Of a stretch of 64,000 bases of DNA, positions 9,235 to 18,028 are shown in pieces. This DNA is from Ahrensia sp. (lineage in GTDB: Bacteria > Pseudomonadota > Alphaproteobacteria > Rhizobiales > Rhizobiaceae). Made by a program: the position numbers and the translations under genes. The stretch spans positions 1 through 64,000 of the forward strand of contig NZXU01000021.1 in NCBI GenBank assembly GCA_002698425.1. The letters run 5' to 3'. The notes under the pieces were generated by a model that was not told the DNA's origin, did no database searches, and saw nothing but the letters and a program-made list of their open reading frames with translations. How positions within the stretch are numbered: position 1 is the first letter of the stretch; the number at the start of each line of letters is the position of its first letter.

Positions 9235-12200
9235 TCAGCTCGCCAGAACGCGCGATGGCGGAAAGACGATCTCGATCGCCGTCCCCTTGCCCGGTTCCGA
9301 CTGGATGGCGAATTCGGCGCGGTTCGCCTCGACCAGCGCCTTCGTCAGCGGCAATCCGAGGCCGGTGCCGTCGCCGCGCGCGCGGCCGAGCGACGCGACC
9401 TGCTGGAAGGGCTGCAGCGCCAGGTCGATCTCCTTGGCCGACATGCCGATGCCCGTATCCTTCATGCGAAGGACCACCTCGCCGCGCGCATTGTAGCTCG
9501 TATTGACGATCACCTGCCCGCCCGAATGGGTAAAGCGGACCGAATTCGACAGGACGTTCAGGACGATCTGCTTCAGGCTGCGCTGATCGGCGACGACGTC
9601 CGGCAGGTCGTCGTCAAGCGAGGAGCGGATGATGATGCGGCTGCGGTTGGCCTGAGGCTGGATCATCGCGATCGCCTCGTTGACCGCGTCGTTGAGCGAA
9701 ACGCTCTCGAATTCCAGTTCCTGCTTGCCCGCCTCGATCTTCGAAATGTCGAGAAGGTCGTTGACGAGGTCGAGCACGTATTTGCCCGACTTGTTGATGT
9801 CGGTCAGGTAGCTCTTGTAGCGCTCATTGCCGATCGGGCCGAAGCGTTCCTCCGCCATCAATTCAGAAAAGCCGATGATGGCGTTGAGCGGCGTTCGGAT
9901 CTCGTGGCTGATCTTGGCGAGGAATTCCGTCTTGTGCGACGAGGCCTGTTCGGCGTTGCGCTGGGCGTCGCGCAGCGCCTGCTCGGTCTGTTTCCACGCG
10001 GTGATGTCGCGTACGACTGCGCAGAAGCCGTTCGAGGTTTCAAGCCGGCCGATCGTCATGAAGAGCGGCAGGAAGCCGCCGTTCTTCTCGCGGCCGAGCA
10101 CTTCGAGCCCTTCATTCAGCACGCTGGCGACGCCATTGTTGCCCAGCCCGCCCAGATAATCGAGCGCGGCCGCCTGGCTCTCATGGGCAAAGAGCACAGA
10201 GAAGCTCTTGCCTTCCACTTCATCGCCGGCATAGCCGAACAGCGCCGAGGCCGAGGCATTGAGCGAGCGGATCACGCCGTCGCGGGACAGGACCACGACA
10301 CCGTCGGACGCGGTATCGAGGATGGCGCGCAATTCGGCGGCTTCGGACAAGTCTACGGCATCGCCTTGCTGCGGCGCCGTTTCGGTCTCCTGCGCAATTT
10401 GCGGCTCGAACGCGAACATCAGCGCGGTGCGGCCATGCCAGGGCACGGTCTGCATATGCGCCCGCGCGGAGACAATCCCGCCATCGGCAACACGCAGGGT
10501 CAGTGCCCCGTCTTCGGCGGCCTCGCCATCGAAGAGGGCATCGATTCCGCCCGCCTCGTTCAGGCCTCCGGCATCTCCATACCCGCTCATCGCCGCGAAG
10601 GCTTCGTTGGTGAACAGCGCCTCGTCGTCGCGGTGGATCAGGATCGGCAGAGGCAGCGCATTGAGGAAGGCCGGCGTCAGGCCGTCTTGCGAACGGCCCC
10701 TCACGGCTGCGCCCGGAGCGGTGGTCGCGAAGGCCGACGGCATGTAGTCATGGCTTTCCTCGAAGGGCTCTTCTTCGACCGCCAGCGGCGGCTCGGCGTC
10801 CCCGAGATCGTCTGCCGCGATCTCCATCTCGATATCGCGGGCGATCTCGCCCTCGGCATCCTCGACGGAAGCGGCAATATAGTCCTGCCCGTCCTCCGGC
10901 GTCTCGTCGGCCGGCATGTCCTCGCTGACGCGGTCATCGATCGTCGCCGCCGGCATTTCGCGTTCCGGCTTGTTCGTTTCAGCGCTGTCCTTCTTCACCC
11001 GCGCCCAGCCGAGCACGTCGCCGATCTGGCGGAAGGCCGCCTGCTCGCTCGGATTGAGCGTCTCGCCGACGTTCGACTGGCTGCGGCGCTTGGATTCCAG
11101 ATCTATGATCTTGTCGCTCTCGCGCCGCATCGGAACCGGCGCCACTGTCGACAGGGCGGGAACCTCGCCCGCGAAGGGGTCGTCTTCCCGCGGATGCGCG
11201 GGAGGTTCGACGGCCTCGGGCCGGATTTGAATATCGTTCTCCGGCGTGGCGGGTTCGACGGTAGCCTCGGGTTCGGCCGGTGTGGGCGCCGCCGCCTCGA
11301 CCAGCTTCAGGCCGATCGCATCCGGATCGGGCTTGCGCTCGCCCATGCGCACGATGCCGAAGCCGCGATAACCCTCGAAATCGCGCTGGCGATTGTAGGA
11401 GGGCAGCGCGGCCAGATCGACCGGAACACGGAACACGGTTCCCTGCACGGGCCACAGAACGCTCTTGCCCGACCAGGTGTCATGGCGTTTCAGGGACGCG
11501 TCGATTTCGCCGGAGGGATCGAGGTCGAAATCGCGCGCGACATCCTCGAAGGCCCTGCCGACGATGTTGGCCGCATGCGGGCCGACGGCGGCGGCGAATT
11601 CGGCCGAGATGTCGGTGAAGCGGCCTTCGTTGTCGGTTTTCCAGACGAAGCGAACCGGCCCGCGGCCATTTTCGAAATCGGCCGTGAACTGCGTATCGGG
11701 CTCCGTCGCCGGCTCGGAGAGCGGAAGCTCCGCAACGGTCTCCCGCGGTTCGGGCACCGCCGGGACCTCCTCTTCGACCGGCTCCGTCATTGCCGCGACA
11801 GCTTCGTCTTCTGCGGGCATATCGGCCGGGTCCGGTTCTGCGGTTTCGGCGTCGATCGTCTCGACCGGAGCGTCCGGCAGAATCTCCTCCTGCGGTGCGG
11901 TTTCCCCCTGCGGGATCACGACCACCCGCTCCTCGGAGACGGATGCTTCTTCCACAGGCGCCGGTTCGTCCTCCGCCTGTTCGTCCGAGGCGGATTTGAC
12001 GGCCATGACGAGATGGCGCGCCGGGGTGTCGGTCAGCCGTGCGATGGCGATGGCGACCGGGATTGCGGGGTCCGGTGTCACCAGCCTCTTGACCAGCCGG
12101 TCCTCTTCGTCGCGCACGTCGCGCACCAGCGCGCCGATGGCGTCGGCCGGAAGGGTTATGCCCGAGAACAGGGCGTCGGCGGCAAGCAAGCCGCCGCTGT

Positions 12201-12657
12201 CGTCAACGATCGCCGCGCCCGCGCCCTCGGTCGCAAGGCCGGCGATCGCCGCGAGTGCGGTATCGCGCTCGGCGGCGCCGGTTTCGCCGGTGTCGATGAC
12301 GAGCAGGATGCAGGGCATGCCGTCGCGGCCGGTGATGGCGCGGAGCTTTGCCGGGAGCACCTGGCTCCTGATCCCGAAGGAGACGCGGATATGCGTCGCG
12401 ACATCCTCGCCGGATTTCGCACGCGCCGCAGCCGAGACGATCTGGCGCAACGCCGTACCCATGCCGGCAGGGCCCGCCGCCTCGAAGTCGCCGATCGTGG
12501 CAAAGCCGAACAGCTCGGCGGCGCGGCCGTTCGCCCAAAGCAATGTCTGCATGTCGGCCGAGAAGACGGCGATCGGGCGGCCGGACAGGAAGTTCTCGCG
12601 CACGCCGTCCCAGGCGGCGACATCGATGAAGGAATAGGTTGTACTGGCGTCGGCCAT
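9235..12657 (-). CDS. pdhS: PdhS-like multi-PAS sensor histidine kinase
   Basis: This large soluble histidine kinase (1140 residues) has no membrane helix. Order: an N-terminal PAS-like fold (about 20-110), an acidic Pro/Glu-rich linker (about 230-380), a second PAS-like region (about 390-500), another low-complexity linker, two further PAS domains (about 665-880), then DHp and ATPase. The H-box is KISHEIRTPLNAIIGFSEL with the phosphorylatable His near residue 918, followed by RFGPIGNERY and NDLLDISKIEAGK; the ATPase has DTGIGM and GTGLGLPL. This kinase core is the PleC/DivJ/PdhS type that acts on DivK upstream of CtrA, and the absence of transmembrane helices matches Brucella PdhS. ATG 12657 is preferred over a longer frame because the PAS fold starts right after it and GAGAG precedes it. 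A CtrA box lies 36 bp upstream. Confidence 0.85.
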   Translation of the reverse strand: MADASTTYSFIDVAAWDGVRENFLSGRPIAVFSADMQTLLWANGRAAELFGFATIGDFEAAGPAGMGTALRQIVSAAARAKSGEDVATHIRVSFGIRSQVLPAKLRAITGRDGMPCILLVIDTGETGAAERDTALAAIAGLATEGAGAAIVDDSGGLLAADALFSGITLPADAIGALVRDVRDEEDRLVKRLVTPDPAIPVAIAIARLTDTPARHLVMAVKSASDEQAEDEPAPVEEASVSEERVVVIPQGETAPQEEILPDAPVETIDAETAEPDPADMPAEDEAVAAMTEPVEEEVPAVPEPRETVAELPLSEPATEPDTQFTADFENGRGPVRFVWKTDNEGRFTDISAEFAAAVGPHAANIVGRAFEDVARDFDLDPSGEIDASLKRHDTWSGKSVLWPVQGTVFRVPVDLAALPSYNRQRDFEGYRGFGIVRMGERKPDPDAIGLKLVEAAAPTPAEPEATVEPATPENDIQIRPEAVEPPAHPREDDPFAGEVPALSTVAPVPMRRESDKIIDLESKRRSQSNVGETLNPSEQAAFRQIGDVLGWARVKKDSAETNKPEREMPAATIDDRVSEDMPADETPEDGQDYIAASVEDAEGEIARDIEMEIAADDLGDAEPPLAVEEEPFEESHDYMPSAFATTAPGAAVRGRSQDGLTPAFLNALPLPILIHRDDEALFTNEAFAAMSGYGDAGGLNEAGGIDALFDGEAAEDGALTLRVADGGIVSARAHMQTVPWHGRTALMFAFEPQIAQETETAPQQGDAVDLSEAAELRAILDTASDGVVVLSRDGVIRSLNASASALFGYAGDEVEGKSFSVLFAHESQAAALDYLGGLGNNGVASVLNEGLEVLGREKNGGFLPLFMTIGRLETSNGFCAVVRDITAWKQTEQALRDAQRNAEQASSHKTEFLAKISHEIRTPLNAIIGFSELMAEERFGPIGNERYKSYLTDINKSGKYVLDLVNDLLDISKIEAGKQELEFESVSLNDAVNEAIAMIQPQANRSRIIIRSSLDDDLPDVVADQRSLKQIVLNVLSNSVRFTHSGGQVIVNTSYNARGEVVLRMKDTGIGMSAKEIDLALQPFQQVASLGRARGDGTGLGLPLTKALVEANRAEFAIQSEPGKGTAIEIVFPPSRVLAS

Positions 12658-12692
12658 GTTTCTGCTCTCGGCGCGTGTCCCCAAGGGGGCGG

Positions 12693-12707
12693 TTAATGAA
12701 AAATTAA
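12693..12707. promoter_or_regulatory. CtrA-type box upstream of the pdhS-like gene
   Basis: A perfect TTAA-N7-TTAA (spacer TGAAAAA) lies 36-50 bp before the pdhS-like start codon. Being this close to the start, it would overlap or sit just downstream of the promoter, a position that often gives repression or tight cell-cycle timing. The site is seen; the function is inferred. Confidence 0.6.
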
Positions 12708-12801
12708 TTGCCATTTCGATGCAGGCGCGTCCAGCGGCCCGGCATTTCCGCCCGTTTCTTGTTCCGGAAGTAGTTAACGCGAAAACGCATCGCTGCCATG
12801 A

Positions 12802-12840
12802 TTTTTGTGCAATGCAATAAAATGTTGCAATGCACAAAAA
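12802..12840. promoter_or_regulatory. Phasin operator dyad (PhaR-type)
   Basis: A 15-bp arm TTTTTGTGCAATGCA (12802-12816) is repeated in inverted orientation as TGCAATGCACAAAAA (12826-12840) with a single mismatch. The spacer is 9 nt, and TGCAATGCA also occurs as a direct repeat. TGC/GCA-rich dyads in front of phasin genes are bound by the polyhydroxybutyrate-responsive repressor PhaR in other alphaproteobacteria. The right arm overlaps the proposed -35 box. Confidence 0.65.
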
Positions 12841-12852
12841 ACCTGCTATATA
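12825..12852 (+). promoter_or_regulatory. Phasin promoter (-35/-10)
   Basis: TTGCAA (12825-12830) and TATATA (12847-12852) are separated by 16 bp, and TG at 12844-12845 gives an extended -10. This is about 40 bp upstream of the phasin ATG, and the -35 lies inside the operator dyad, consistent with repression by occlusion. Confidence 0.5.
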
Positions 12853-12890
12853 CGCTGCATCAACGAACACTCTCCAAGGAGGATATAGTT

Positions 12891-13352
12891 ATGGCCAAAG
12901 CAGCCCAGAAGACCGTGACCGCCGACGTTTTCGCATTTCCCGCAATGGACTCCGCTCCGTTCGCCGACCAGTTCCGCACCTTCGCCGAAGACAGCATGGC
13001 GAAGTCGAAGGAAGCCTACGACAAGATGAAGTCGTCGGTCGAAGACGCCCAGAAGACCATGGAAACCACGATGGAAACCGCGCAGGCACAGGGCTCCAAG
13101 CTCTCGCTCGCCGCGATCAACGCGATGCGCGCCAACACCGAGGCCGGCTTCTCGCATCTCGAGAAGATGCTCGGCGTGAAGACCTTGGCCGAAGCCATGG
13201 AAATCCAGACGGCGTTCATGCGCAAGCAGACCGAGATGGCCGTCGACCAGGCCAAGGACATGCAGGCCGCTTCGCAGGAAGCTTTCGAAGCCCTTTCCGC
13301 TCCGGCCAAGGCCGCGACCGAGAAGGCCATGGCTTCGATGAAAGCCGCCTGA
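12891..13352 (+). CDS. Phasin family protein
   Basis: This 153-residue Ala/Met/Glu-rich, almost entirely helical protein is of the phasin type that coats polyhydroxyalkanoate granules. The core (about 35-140) is amphipathic helix, with landmarks such as EDSMAKSKEAYDKMKSS and FSHLEKMLGVKTLAEAMEIQ, typical of alphaproteobacterial phasins. An in-frame upstream ATG exists at 12798, but the start at 12891 has a strong AAGGAGGA at 12876-12883, and the upstream ATG lies inside promoter and operator DNA. It is flanked by a clear promoter/operator and a terminator, so it is a strongly expressed single-gene unit. Confidence 0.93.
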   Translation: MAKAAQKTVTADVFAFPAMDSAPFADQFRTFAEDSMAKSKEAYDKMKSSVEDAQKTMETTMETAQAQGSKLSLAAINAMRANTEAGFSHLEKMLGVKTLAEAMEIQTAFMRKQTEMAVDQAKDMQAASQEAFEALSAPAKAATEKAMASMKAA

Positions 13353-13402
13353 CACGATAGCGATCGCGCCGGCCGGCATTCCCTGCGGCCGGCGGATGAA
13401 TG

Positions 13403-13432
13403 AAAGGCCGGATTTTTCCGGCCTTTTCTTTT
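13403..13432 (+). terminator. Phasin terminator
   Basis: The stem AAAGGCCGG / CCGGCCTTT (13403-13411 and 13418-13426) with loop ATTTTT leads into TTTTCTTTT. It lies about 50 bp after the phasin stop. Confidence 0.9.
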
Positions 13433-13508
13433 GGTTCAAGAGCGCCGCAATCCGATCTTGCAAAATTATTTGATGATAGGTATGCGTGCGCTTGCACCAT
13501 GACTTTGT

Positions 13509-13585
13509 GCGGGCGTAGCTCAGTTGGTTAGAGCGCTGGATTGTGGCTCCAGAGGTCGGTGGTTCAAATCCACCCGCTCGTACCA
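13509..13585 (+). tRNA. tRNA-His (anticodon GTG), CCA encoded
   Basis: The full cloverleaf can be folded. The acceptor GCGGGCG (13509-13515) pairs with CGCTCGT (13575-13581) using G-U pairs, including G1-U72. The anticodon loop TTGTGGC carries GTG, the T-arm is GGTGG-TTCAAAT-CCACC, A73 is at 13582 and CCA at 13583-13585. The base before position 1 is T, so the usual G-1 is not encoded and the discriminator is A, as known for the alphaproteobacterial lineage that lost this identity element. Confidence 0.96.
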
Positions 13586-13735
13586 TATTCCTTCATCGTG
13601 AAGTCTTCGCCGCCGATGGCCTGTCCGTCCGGGTGTAAAAACATTTCCATTGAGCCGGCCGGGAGGTAGCGCTACGTAACTCCCCCATTTTATTTTTCCG
13701 GCGCTTATATTCGTGCCGGAGGGGGAGCGTGTTTT

Positions 13736-14431
13736 TTGAATTTGACTGTCGTGCCCGATTATCTCGTTGCCTGCGCGGGCGTCATCTACATTCTGGCTTT
13801 CCTGATTATCAACCAGATCGTGCTGCGCTGTATGCTGCTGGTCGGGTCCGCTTTCTATATTGCCTATTACGCGGTCGTGGCGGGCGAACCGCTGTGGATG
13901 GCGATCTTCACCAATCTCAGCATCTCCACCGCAAATTTCGTCGGGCTCCTGATCCTGCTGTTCCAGAACTCGCGCCTTGCGATCCCCAGGGAGCATTCCG
14001 ACATCTATCCGATTTTCTCCCTGCTGCCGCCGGGCGATTTCCGTACGCTGGTCCGGCTTGGCAGGCGGCGCGTCCTCGATGAGGACACCGTGCTGACCCG
14101 GGACGGTGCTCCGGTGGATACGCTCTATTTCGTGCTCAAGGGCGAGGTCGCAGCGGAAAAGCGGGGCGAGACCTTCATGCTTCCCGAACGCATCTTCATC
14201 GGCGAGGTCGGCTATCTCACCCGCGACGGCGCATCGGCGACGACCCGGTTGGCAAAGGGCAGCGAAGTCATCGAATGGGACGTCGCTCAGCTTCGCCGCA
14301 AGGCGAAGCGAAGCGCGCGGTTCAATCTCGCGCTCGACGCGCTGATCTCGAAGGATCTCGCCGGCAAGGTCTCGCGGGCCGGCGCCCCCGGGGCCACGAT
14401 CGCTGACCCCGCGCCGGTGAGCGTCGCCTAG
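13736..14431 (+). CDS. Popeye-like membrane protein with cyclic-nucleotide-binding domain
   Basis: This 231-residue protein has three predicted membrane helices near the N-terminus (about 4-24, 28-47 and 53-76) followed by a cytoplasmic cyclic-nucleotide-binding-like domain (about 100-205). That domain contains a cassette-like segment [18 protein letters not shown] in the place of the phosphate-binding loop. Three helices plus a cNMP-binding fold is the architecture of Popeye-domain (POPDC) proteins, which also occur in bacteria. The start is TTG 13736: GGAGGGGGAG at 13718-13727 sits 8 nt upstream, and no in-frame ATG fits. Ligand and output are unknown. The 3' end overlaps convergent xseA by 4 nt. 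Confidence 0.72.
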   Translation: MNLTVVPDYLVACAGVIYILAFLIINQIVLRCMLLVGSAFYIAYYAVVAGEPLWMAIFTNLSISTANFVGLLILLFQNSRLAIPREHSDIYPIFSLLPPGDFRTLVRLGRRRVLDEDTVLTRDGAPVDTLYFVLKGEVAAEKRGETFMLPERIFIGEVGYLTRDGASATTRLAKGSEVIEWDVAQLRRKAKRSARFNLALDALISKDLAGKVSRAGAPGATIADPAPVSVA

Positions 14432-16005
14432 AACAGGTCGCCCTGCTGCGGCGGCTTTTTCGGCTTCGGCGTGGGCTTGGGGCGTGACGCCCCCGCGCCA
14501 TCCGTCGCGACGACGCCGACGCGTTCGCGACCGGCGAACTCGATGGTCAGCGCCGCGCCCTTCTTCACGCCGTCGGCGCGCTTGACCGGCTGGTCGTTCT
14601 CGTCGCGGACCAGGGCGAAGCCGCGTTCCAGGACGGACTCGTAGGACAGCGTCTTCAGTAGCCGGGCCTTCTGGTCGAGCGTGTTGCGGGCGTCGGCGAG
14701 GCGCAGGTCGAGCGCTCGAACCAGCCGCGAAGACAGGCCGGCGAGTTGATCCGCGCCGAGGCGGCGCTGGCGAGCGATGCCCGAAACGGTCAGCCGCGAG
14801 GCGCGAACATTGAGCGCCTCGCGCTTGCGATCGGCGACATGGCGGAGCGCCCGTGGCAGGTCGCGCTCGAAGCGCACGAGCGCGGTCCGGTCGCGGTCGA
14901 GCAGCGATGCGAGCCGGTTGGGATTGAGCCGGCCTTCGGCGCGCGCCCAGGCGCTGCGCTTGGCCGTGATGTTGGTGCCGAGCCCCTGCCCCAGCCGACG
15001 TTCCAGCGCGTCGAAGCTCTGGCGGGGCATGGCGAGCAACCCGTCCGGCGCGGGCAGCGCGCGGGCGGCGGCGCGCAGGCTGTCGCGCTTCCTGTCGGCA
15101 AGACGGCCGATGCCGGCCCTCAGCCGCGCGCCGAGCTGGGCGATCGTCGCCTCCAGTTCCGCCTTGACCGGCACCGCGATCTCGGCCGCGCCCGTCGGCG
15201 TCGGGGCGCGGACATCGGCGGCGTGGTCGATCAGCGTCCAGTCGGTCTCGTGGCCGACCGCCGAGATCAGCGGGATCATCGAGTCCGCCGCGGCGCGGAC
15301 CACCGCCTCCTCGTTGAAACCCCAGAGGTCTTCCAGGCTGCCGCCGCCGCGCGCGACGATCAGCACGTCCGGGCGCGGGATGCCTTGCGTCCCGTCGATG
15401 GCGTTGAAGCCGCGGATCGCATTGGCGACCTCGGCCCCGGAGGTCTCGCCCTGGACCCGCACGGGCCAGACGACCACATGCAGCGGAAAGCGGTCATTGA
15501 CCCGATGCAGGATGTCACGAATCACCGCGCCTGTGGGCGAGGTGACGACGCCGATGACGCGCGGCATGTAGGGCAGCAACTGCTTGCGCGCCTCGTCGAA
15601 CAGGCCCTCGGCGGCGAGCTTCTTGCGGCGCTCCTCCAAGAGCGCCATCAGCGCACCGGCCCCGGCGGGCTCGATATTGTCGATGACGATCTGGTATTTC
15701 GACGAGCCCGGATAGGTGGTCAGCTTGCCGGTGGCGATGACCTCGAGTCCTTCTTCCGGCAGGAAGGAGAGCTTCGAGAACGCGCCGCGCCAGATGACCG
15801 CGTCGATGCGGGCGCGCTCGTCCTTCAGCGTGAAATAGGCGTGGCCCGAGGAATGCGGGCCGCGATAGCCCGACACCTCGCCGCGGATGCGCACCCGGTC
15901 GAAGCGGTCCTCGATGGTGCGCTTGACCGCGAACGAGATTTCCGAGACCGAATATTCGGCGACGTTGGAGCGCGGAGAATCGGCGGCGGGGATCGGGTCT
16001 GTCAT
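14428..16005 (-). CDS. xseA: Exodeoxyribonuclease VII large subunit
   Basis: This is the large subunit of exonuclease VII (525 residues), which with XseB degrades single-stranded DNA to short acid-soluble oligonucleotides. An N-terminal OB-fold (about 18-110, with [17 protein letters not shown]) is followed by the catalytic region containing [40 protein letters not shown] and [19 protein letters not shown] long coiled-coil region runs to a Lys/Pro-rich tail. Length is slightly above the usual 400-530 range. The start codon ATG 16005 directly precedes the conserved N-terminal region. The gene stands alone; xseB is not in the window. Confidence 0.95.
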   Translation of the reverse strand: MTDPIPAADSPRSNVAEYSVSEISFAVKRTIEDRFDRVRIRGEVSGYRGPHSSGHAYFTLKDERARIDAVIWRGAFSKLSFLPEEGLEVIATGKLTTYPGSSKYQIVIDNIEPAGAGALMALLEERRKKLAAEGLFDEARKQLLPYMPRVIGVVTSPTGAVIRDILHRVNDRFPLHVVVWPVRVQGETSGAEVANAIRGFNAIDGTQGIPRPDVLIVARGGGSLEDLWGFNEEAVVRAAADSMIPLISAVGHETDWTLIDHAADVRAPTPTGAAEIAVPVKAELEATIAQLGARLRAGIGRLADRKRDSLRAAARALPAPDGLLAMPRQSFDALERRLGQGLGTNITAKRSAWARAEGRLNPNRLASLLDRDRTALVRFERDLPRALRHVADRKREALNVRASRLTVSGIARQRRLGADQLAGLSSRLVRALDLRLADARNTLDQKARLLKTLSYESVLERGFALVRDENDQPVKRADGVKKGAALTIEFAGRERVGVVATDGAGASRPKPTPKPKKPPQQGDLF

Positions 16006-16137
16006 GGCGCCAGTAACGCCAGTCCGGCCTGTCCGGTCAAGTTTTCCGCGTGCGGGGCTGGTCAGACCGGGCAGGTTCCACTATATCAGCGAACGCAAAT
16101 ATATCATTTCCGGTATCCAACCGAAAACGAGGACCCC

Positions 16138-16515
16138 ATGCAGACCGAAACCATTGCCAATGGCACGCTTCAGACCTGGACGCCGCAAGAGGTGGCCGAC
16201 GCCTATTCGAAGGGCGAGATCGTGCTGATCGACGTGCGCACGCCGGCCGAGTACATGTTCGAACATGTCGACGGCGCGATGCTCGCGCCGATGTCCTTCG
16301 TCAAGGTCGAGAACATTCCCGACAACGACAAGCGCCCGGTCGTCTTCTATTGCGGCTCGGGCGTGCGCTCCAAGCGCGTCGCCTCGATGTGCCTCGAGAA
16401 CAAGTTCTCGACCATCGCCCATATGGAAGGCGGCTTCGGCGGCTGGAAGGCGGCGGGCCTGCCCTTTATCGGCACCAACATGGCGACCGGCGCGCCGGAA
16501 CCGCGCGGCGGCTAA
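16138..16515 (+). CDS. Rhodanese-like sulfurtransferase domain protein
   Basis: This is a single rhodanese domain of 125 residues. The catalytic loop is FYCGSGVRSKR with the persulfide-forming Cys72, and the fold's start is seen in IVLIDVRTPAEYMFEHVDGA. Such proteins transfer sulfane sulfur to cyanide or to protein acceptors; the physiological acceptor cannot be deduced here. A much longer open frame runs upstream, antisense to xseA, but ATG 16138 with CGAGGA at 16128-16133 gives the normal domain boundaries. It is divergent from xseA with a 132-bp promoter region. Confidence 0.9.
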   Translation: MQTETIANGTLQTWTPQEVADAYSKGEIVLIDVRTPAEYMFEHVDGAMLAPMSFVKVENIPDNDKRPVVFYCGSGVRSKRVASMCLENKFSTIAHMEGGFGGWKAAGLPFIGTNMATGAPEPRGG

Positions 16516-16534
16516 CGATCCGCGAACGGCCGGG

Positions 16535-17407
16535 TCAGCCCGGCCGTTTCATGCCCTGCATATAGGTGTCGAAGATCTGCTCCATGGAGCGCTGATAGGT
16601 CTCCTGGGTGCGCCGGCCGGTCTCGAACATGTTGCCGAACAGATCGCCGAACGGATTGGCGGGCTTCGCCTCAGGCGTCTCCTCCGGCTCCGGTTCTGGC
16701 TCGGGTTCCGGCGGCGGTGGGGCTTCCGTCTTCGGAATGCCGGCCTTCATCATCTCGGCCATGGCCTGGGTGAAGGGATTGTTCATCGGATTGGCCGAGG
16801 CGCCGGCCTGCATGCCGGGCATGCCCTGCATACCGGCGCCGAACATCTGCTCCATCGCCGCCATGAAGGGATTGGCGGACGCGCCGCTCTTCTGCTTGAG
16901 GCCCAGTTCCTCGGCCCATTCGCCCTGCTGCTTCGTCGCCAGTTGCATCATGCGCACCAAGGGCTTGTCGGAATCGACATTCATCTGCCCGGTCGACTGC
17001 TTGTAGAGCCCGCCCATCATGGTCGAGGCGATCACCGGCAGCATCTGCTTGTAGATTTCCTGGCCGATGCCGGTCGCCTGGGCGGCCTGCGCGGCGACGG
17101 CGCGGCTGACATCCTTGTTGCCGAAGATGTGGCCGAGAATGCCGTTGCCCTCTTCGATGCCGGCCGGGGTGAAGGCCTTGGTCATGTCCTCGAAATATTT
17201 GGCGTGGCTTCCGGCGGCGAGCGCCGAGAGGAAGGCCCCGACGCCCATCGGGTCGGAGGCGTTGCGCTTCAGCCCGGCGGAAAAGGCCGGCATCAGCGCG
17301 GCCAGCGCGTCCTCGGTCTGCTTCTGCGACAGGCCGAACTGGCTCGCCATCTTCGACAGCGCCTCGCCGTTCTGGGCGTTCATGAACATGTCGAACAGGG
17401 GCAGCAT
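16535..17407 (-). CDS. DUF937 domain-containing protein
   Basis: This 290-residue protein has an N-terminal DUF937-type helical domain (LPLFDMFMNAQNGEALSKMA, then SQFGLSQKQTEDALAALMPAF and ILGHIFGNKDVSRAVAAQAA). A Met/Gly/Ala-rich middle follows (AGMQGMPGMQAGASANPM), then a short Pro/Glu run near residues 225-245. Function is unknown. The start ATG 17407 is supported by AAGGA 7 nt upstream; a longer frame starting at 17536 lacks domain sequence. It is convergent with the rhodanese gene, with a 19-bp gap. Confidence 0.8.
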   Translation of the reverse strand: MLPLFDMFMNAQNGEALSKMASQFGLSQKQTEDALAALMPAFSAGLKRNASDPMGVGAFLSALAAGSHAKYFEDMTKAFTPAGIEEGNGILGHIFGNKDVSRAVAAQAAQATGIGQEIYKQMLPVIASTMMGGLYKQSTGQMNVDSDKPLVRMMQLATKQQGEWAEELGLKQKSGASANPFMAAMEQMFGAGMQGMPGMQAGASANPMNNPFTQAMAEMMKAGIPKTEAPPPPEPEPEPEPEETPEAKPANPFGDLFGNMFETGRRTQETYQRSMEQIFDTYMQGMKRPG

Positions 17408-17548
17408 GGCGGAATCCTTTCGTGACGAGACGATGACCATAACACGCCCGGCCCGCCCGGCAATGCAAGGCGATTGAGGGGCGTCAATGATGGTGAATGG
17501 CGCGGCTGGCAGCCTGTCGGGACCGTTCACGGACATGGGAGGCCAATC

Positions 17549-17680
17549 ATGGACGACCGCACTTTCATCCTGCTGTTCTTTCCGAGCCTGTTCATCTCGC
17601 TCGGCGTCTTCTTCTGGGGCGTCGGGCAGGTCTGGCGCGTCTCGATCGAGAACCGGGAGGCGCGGCGGAAGGGGGCGTGA
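17549..17680 (+). CDS. 43-residue single-span membrane protein
   Basis: This small ORF starts at ATG 17549 with GGGAGG at 17537-17542. The product begins MDDRTFILLFFPSLFISLGV, continues through one hydrophobic helix (about residues 6-29), and ends in a basic tail (ENREARRKGA), giving a C-in orientation. It has no recognised family. The RBS, helix and clean stop make it a credible small membrane protein. It is divergent from the DUF937 gene. Confidence 0.55.
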   Translation: MDDRTFILLFFPSLFISLGVFFWGVGQVWRVSIENREARRKGA

Positions 17681-17769
17681 TTTCGGCGAAACGCAGGCAT
17701 CGCACCCCCCCTCTTATAAAAGCTAAGGGCTTAGCTGTCGCTAAACCCAAGCTTTTGCTTCTGCCGGCG

Positions 17770-17824
17770 CTCCGCTATGGCTTCGCGCGTTCGGCGCTCC
17801 AATCGACAAATCGTTGTCGATTGG
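17770..17824 (+). repeat. 55-bp palindrome-bearing repeat, copy 1
   Basis: This matches 20828-20882 at about 50 of 55 positions in the same orientation. The core is a 10-bp perfect stem CCAATCGACA / TGTCGATTGG with a 6-nt loop (17799-17824); two of the five differences fall in the loop, leaving the stem intact. Preservation of the stem suggests the hairpin is what is conserved. Confidence 0.8.
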
Positions 17825-18028
17825 CCGGCTGCGCCGACCGCTTCTCACCCCCCACAAGGGTGGAGAGTGGCTCGCGTGATTTGCCCCGCGCCTTATCTCG
17901 ATCTACGCAACTTCAAAGAACCCGGGCGACAAGCCCGCAAGCGCGACCGCGCGTCGGCGACTTTTCGCCGCGCACGCGCAGCCGTCTCGCGCCAGCGAGA
18001 CTGGCGTGAGCGAAAAAGATTGGAAGAC

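Noticed and set aside
9208..12696. Open frame of 1162 codons on the + strand
   Set aside because: Antisense to the pdhS-like gene, Arg/Gly-rich with no family motif; it is a high-GC shadow of the real kinase frame.
13509..13585. tRNA-His as the attachment site of the 17.7-20.9 kb region
   Set aside because: Four kilobases and several conserved genes separate them, and no repeat of the tRNA 3' end was seen near the region.
14746..16137. Long N-terminal extension of the rhodanese gene
   Set aside because: The extension is antisense to xseA and shadow-like in composition; the rhodanese domain starts at 16138 with its own ribosome site.
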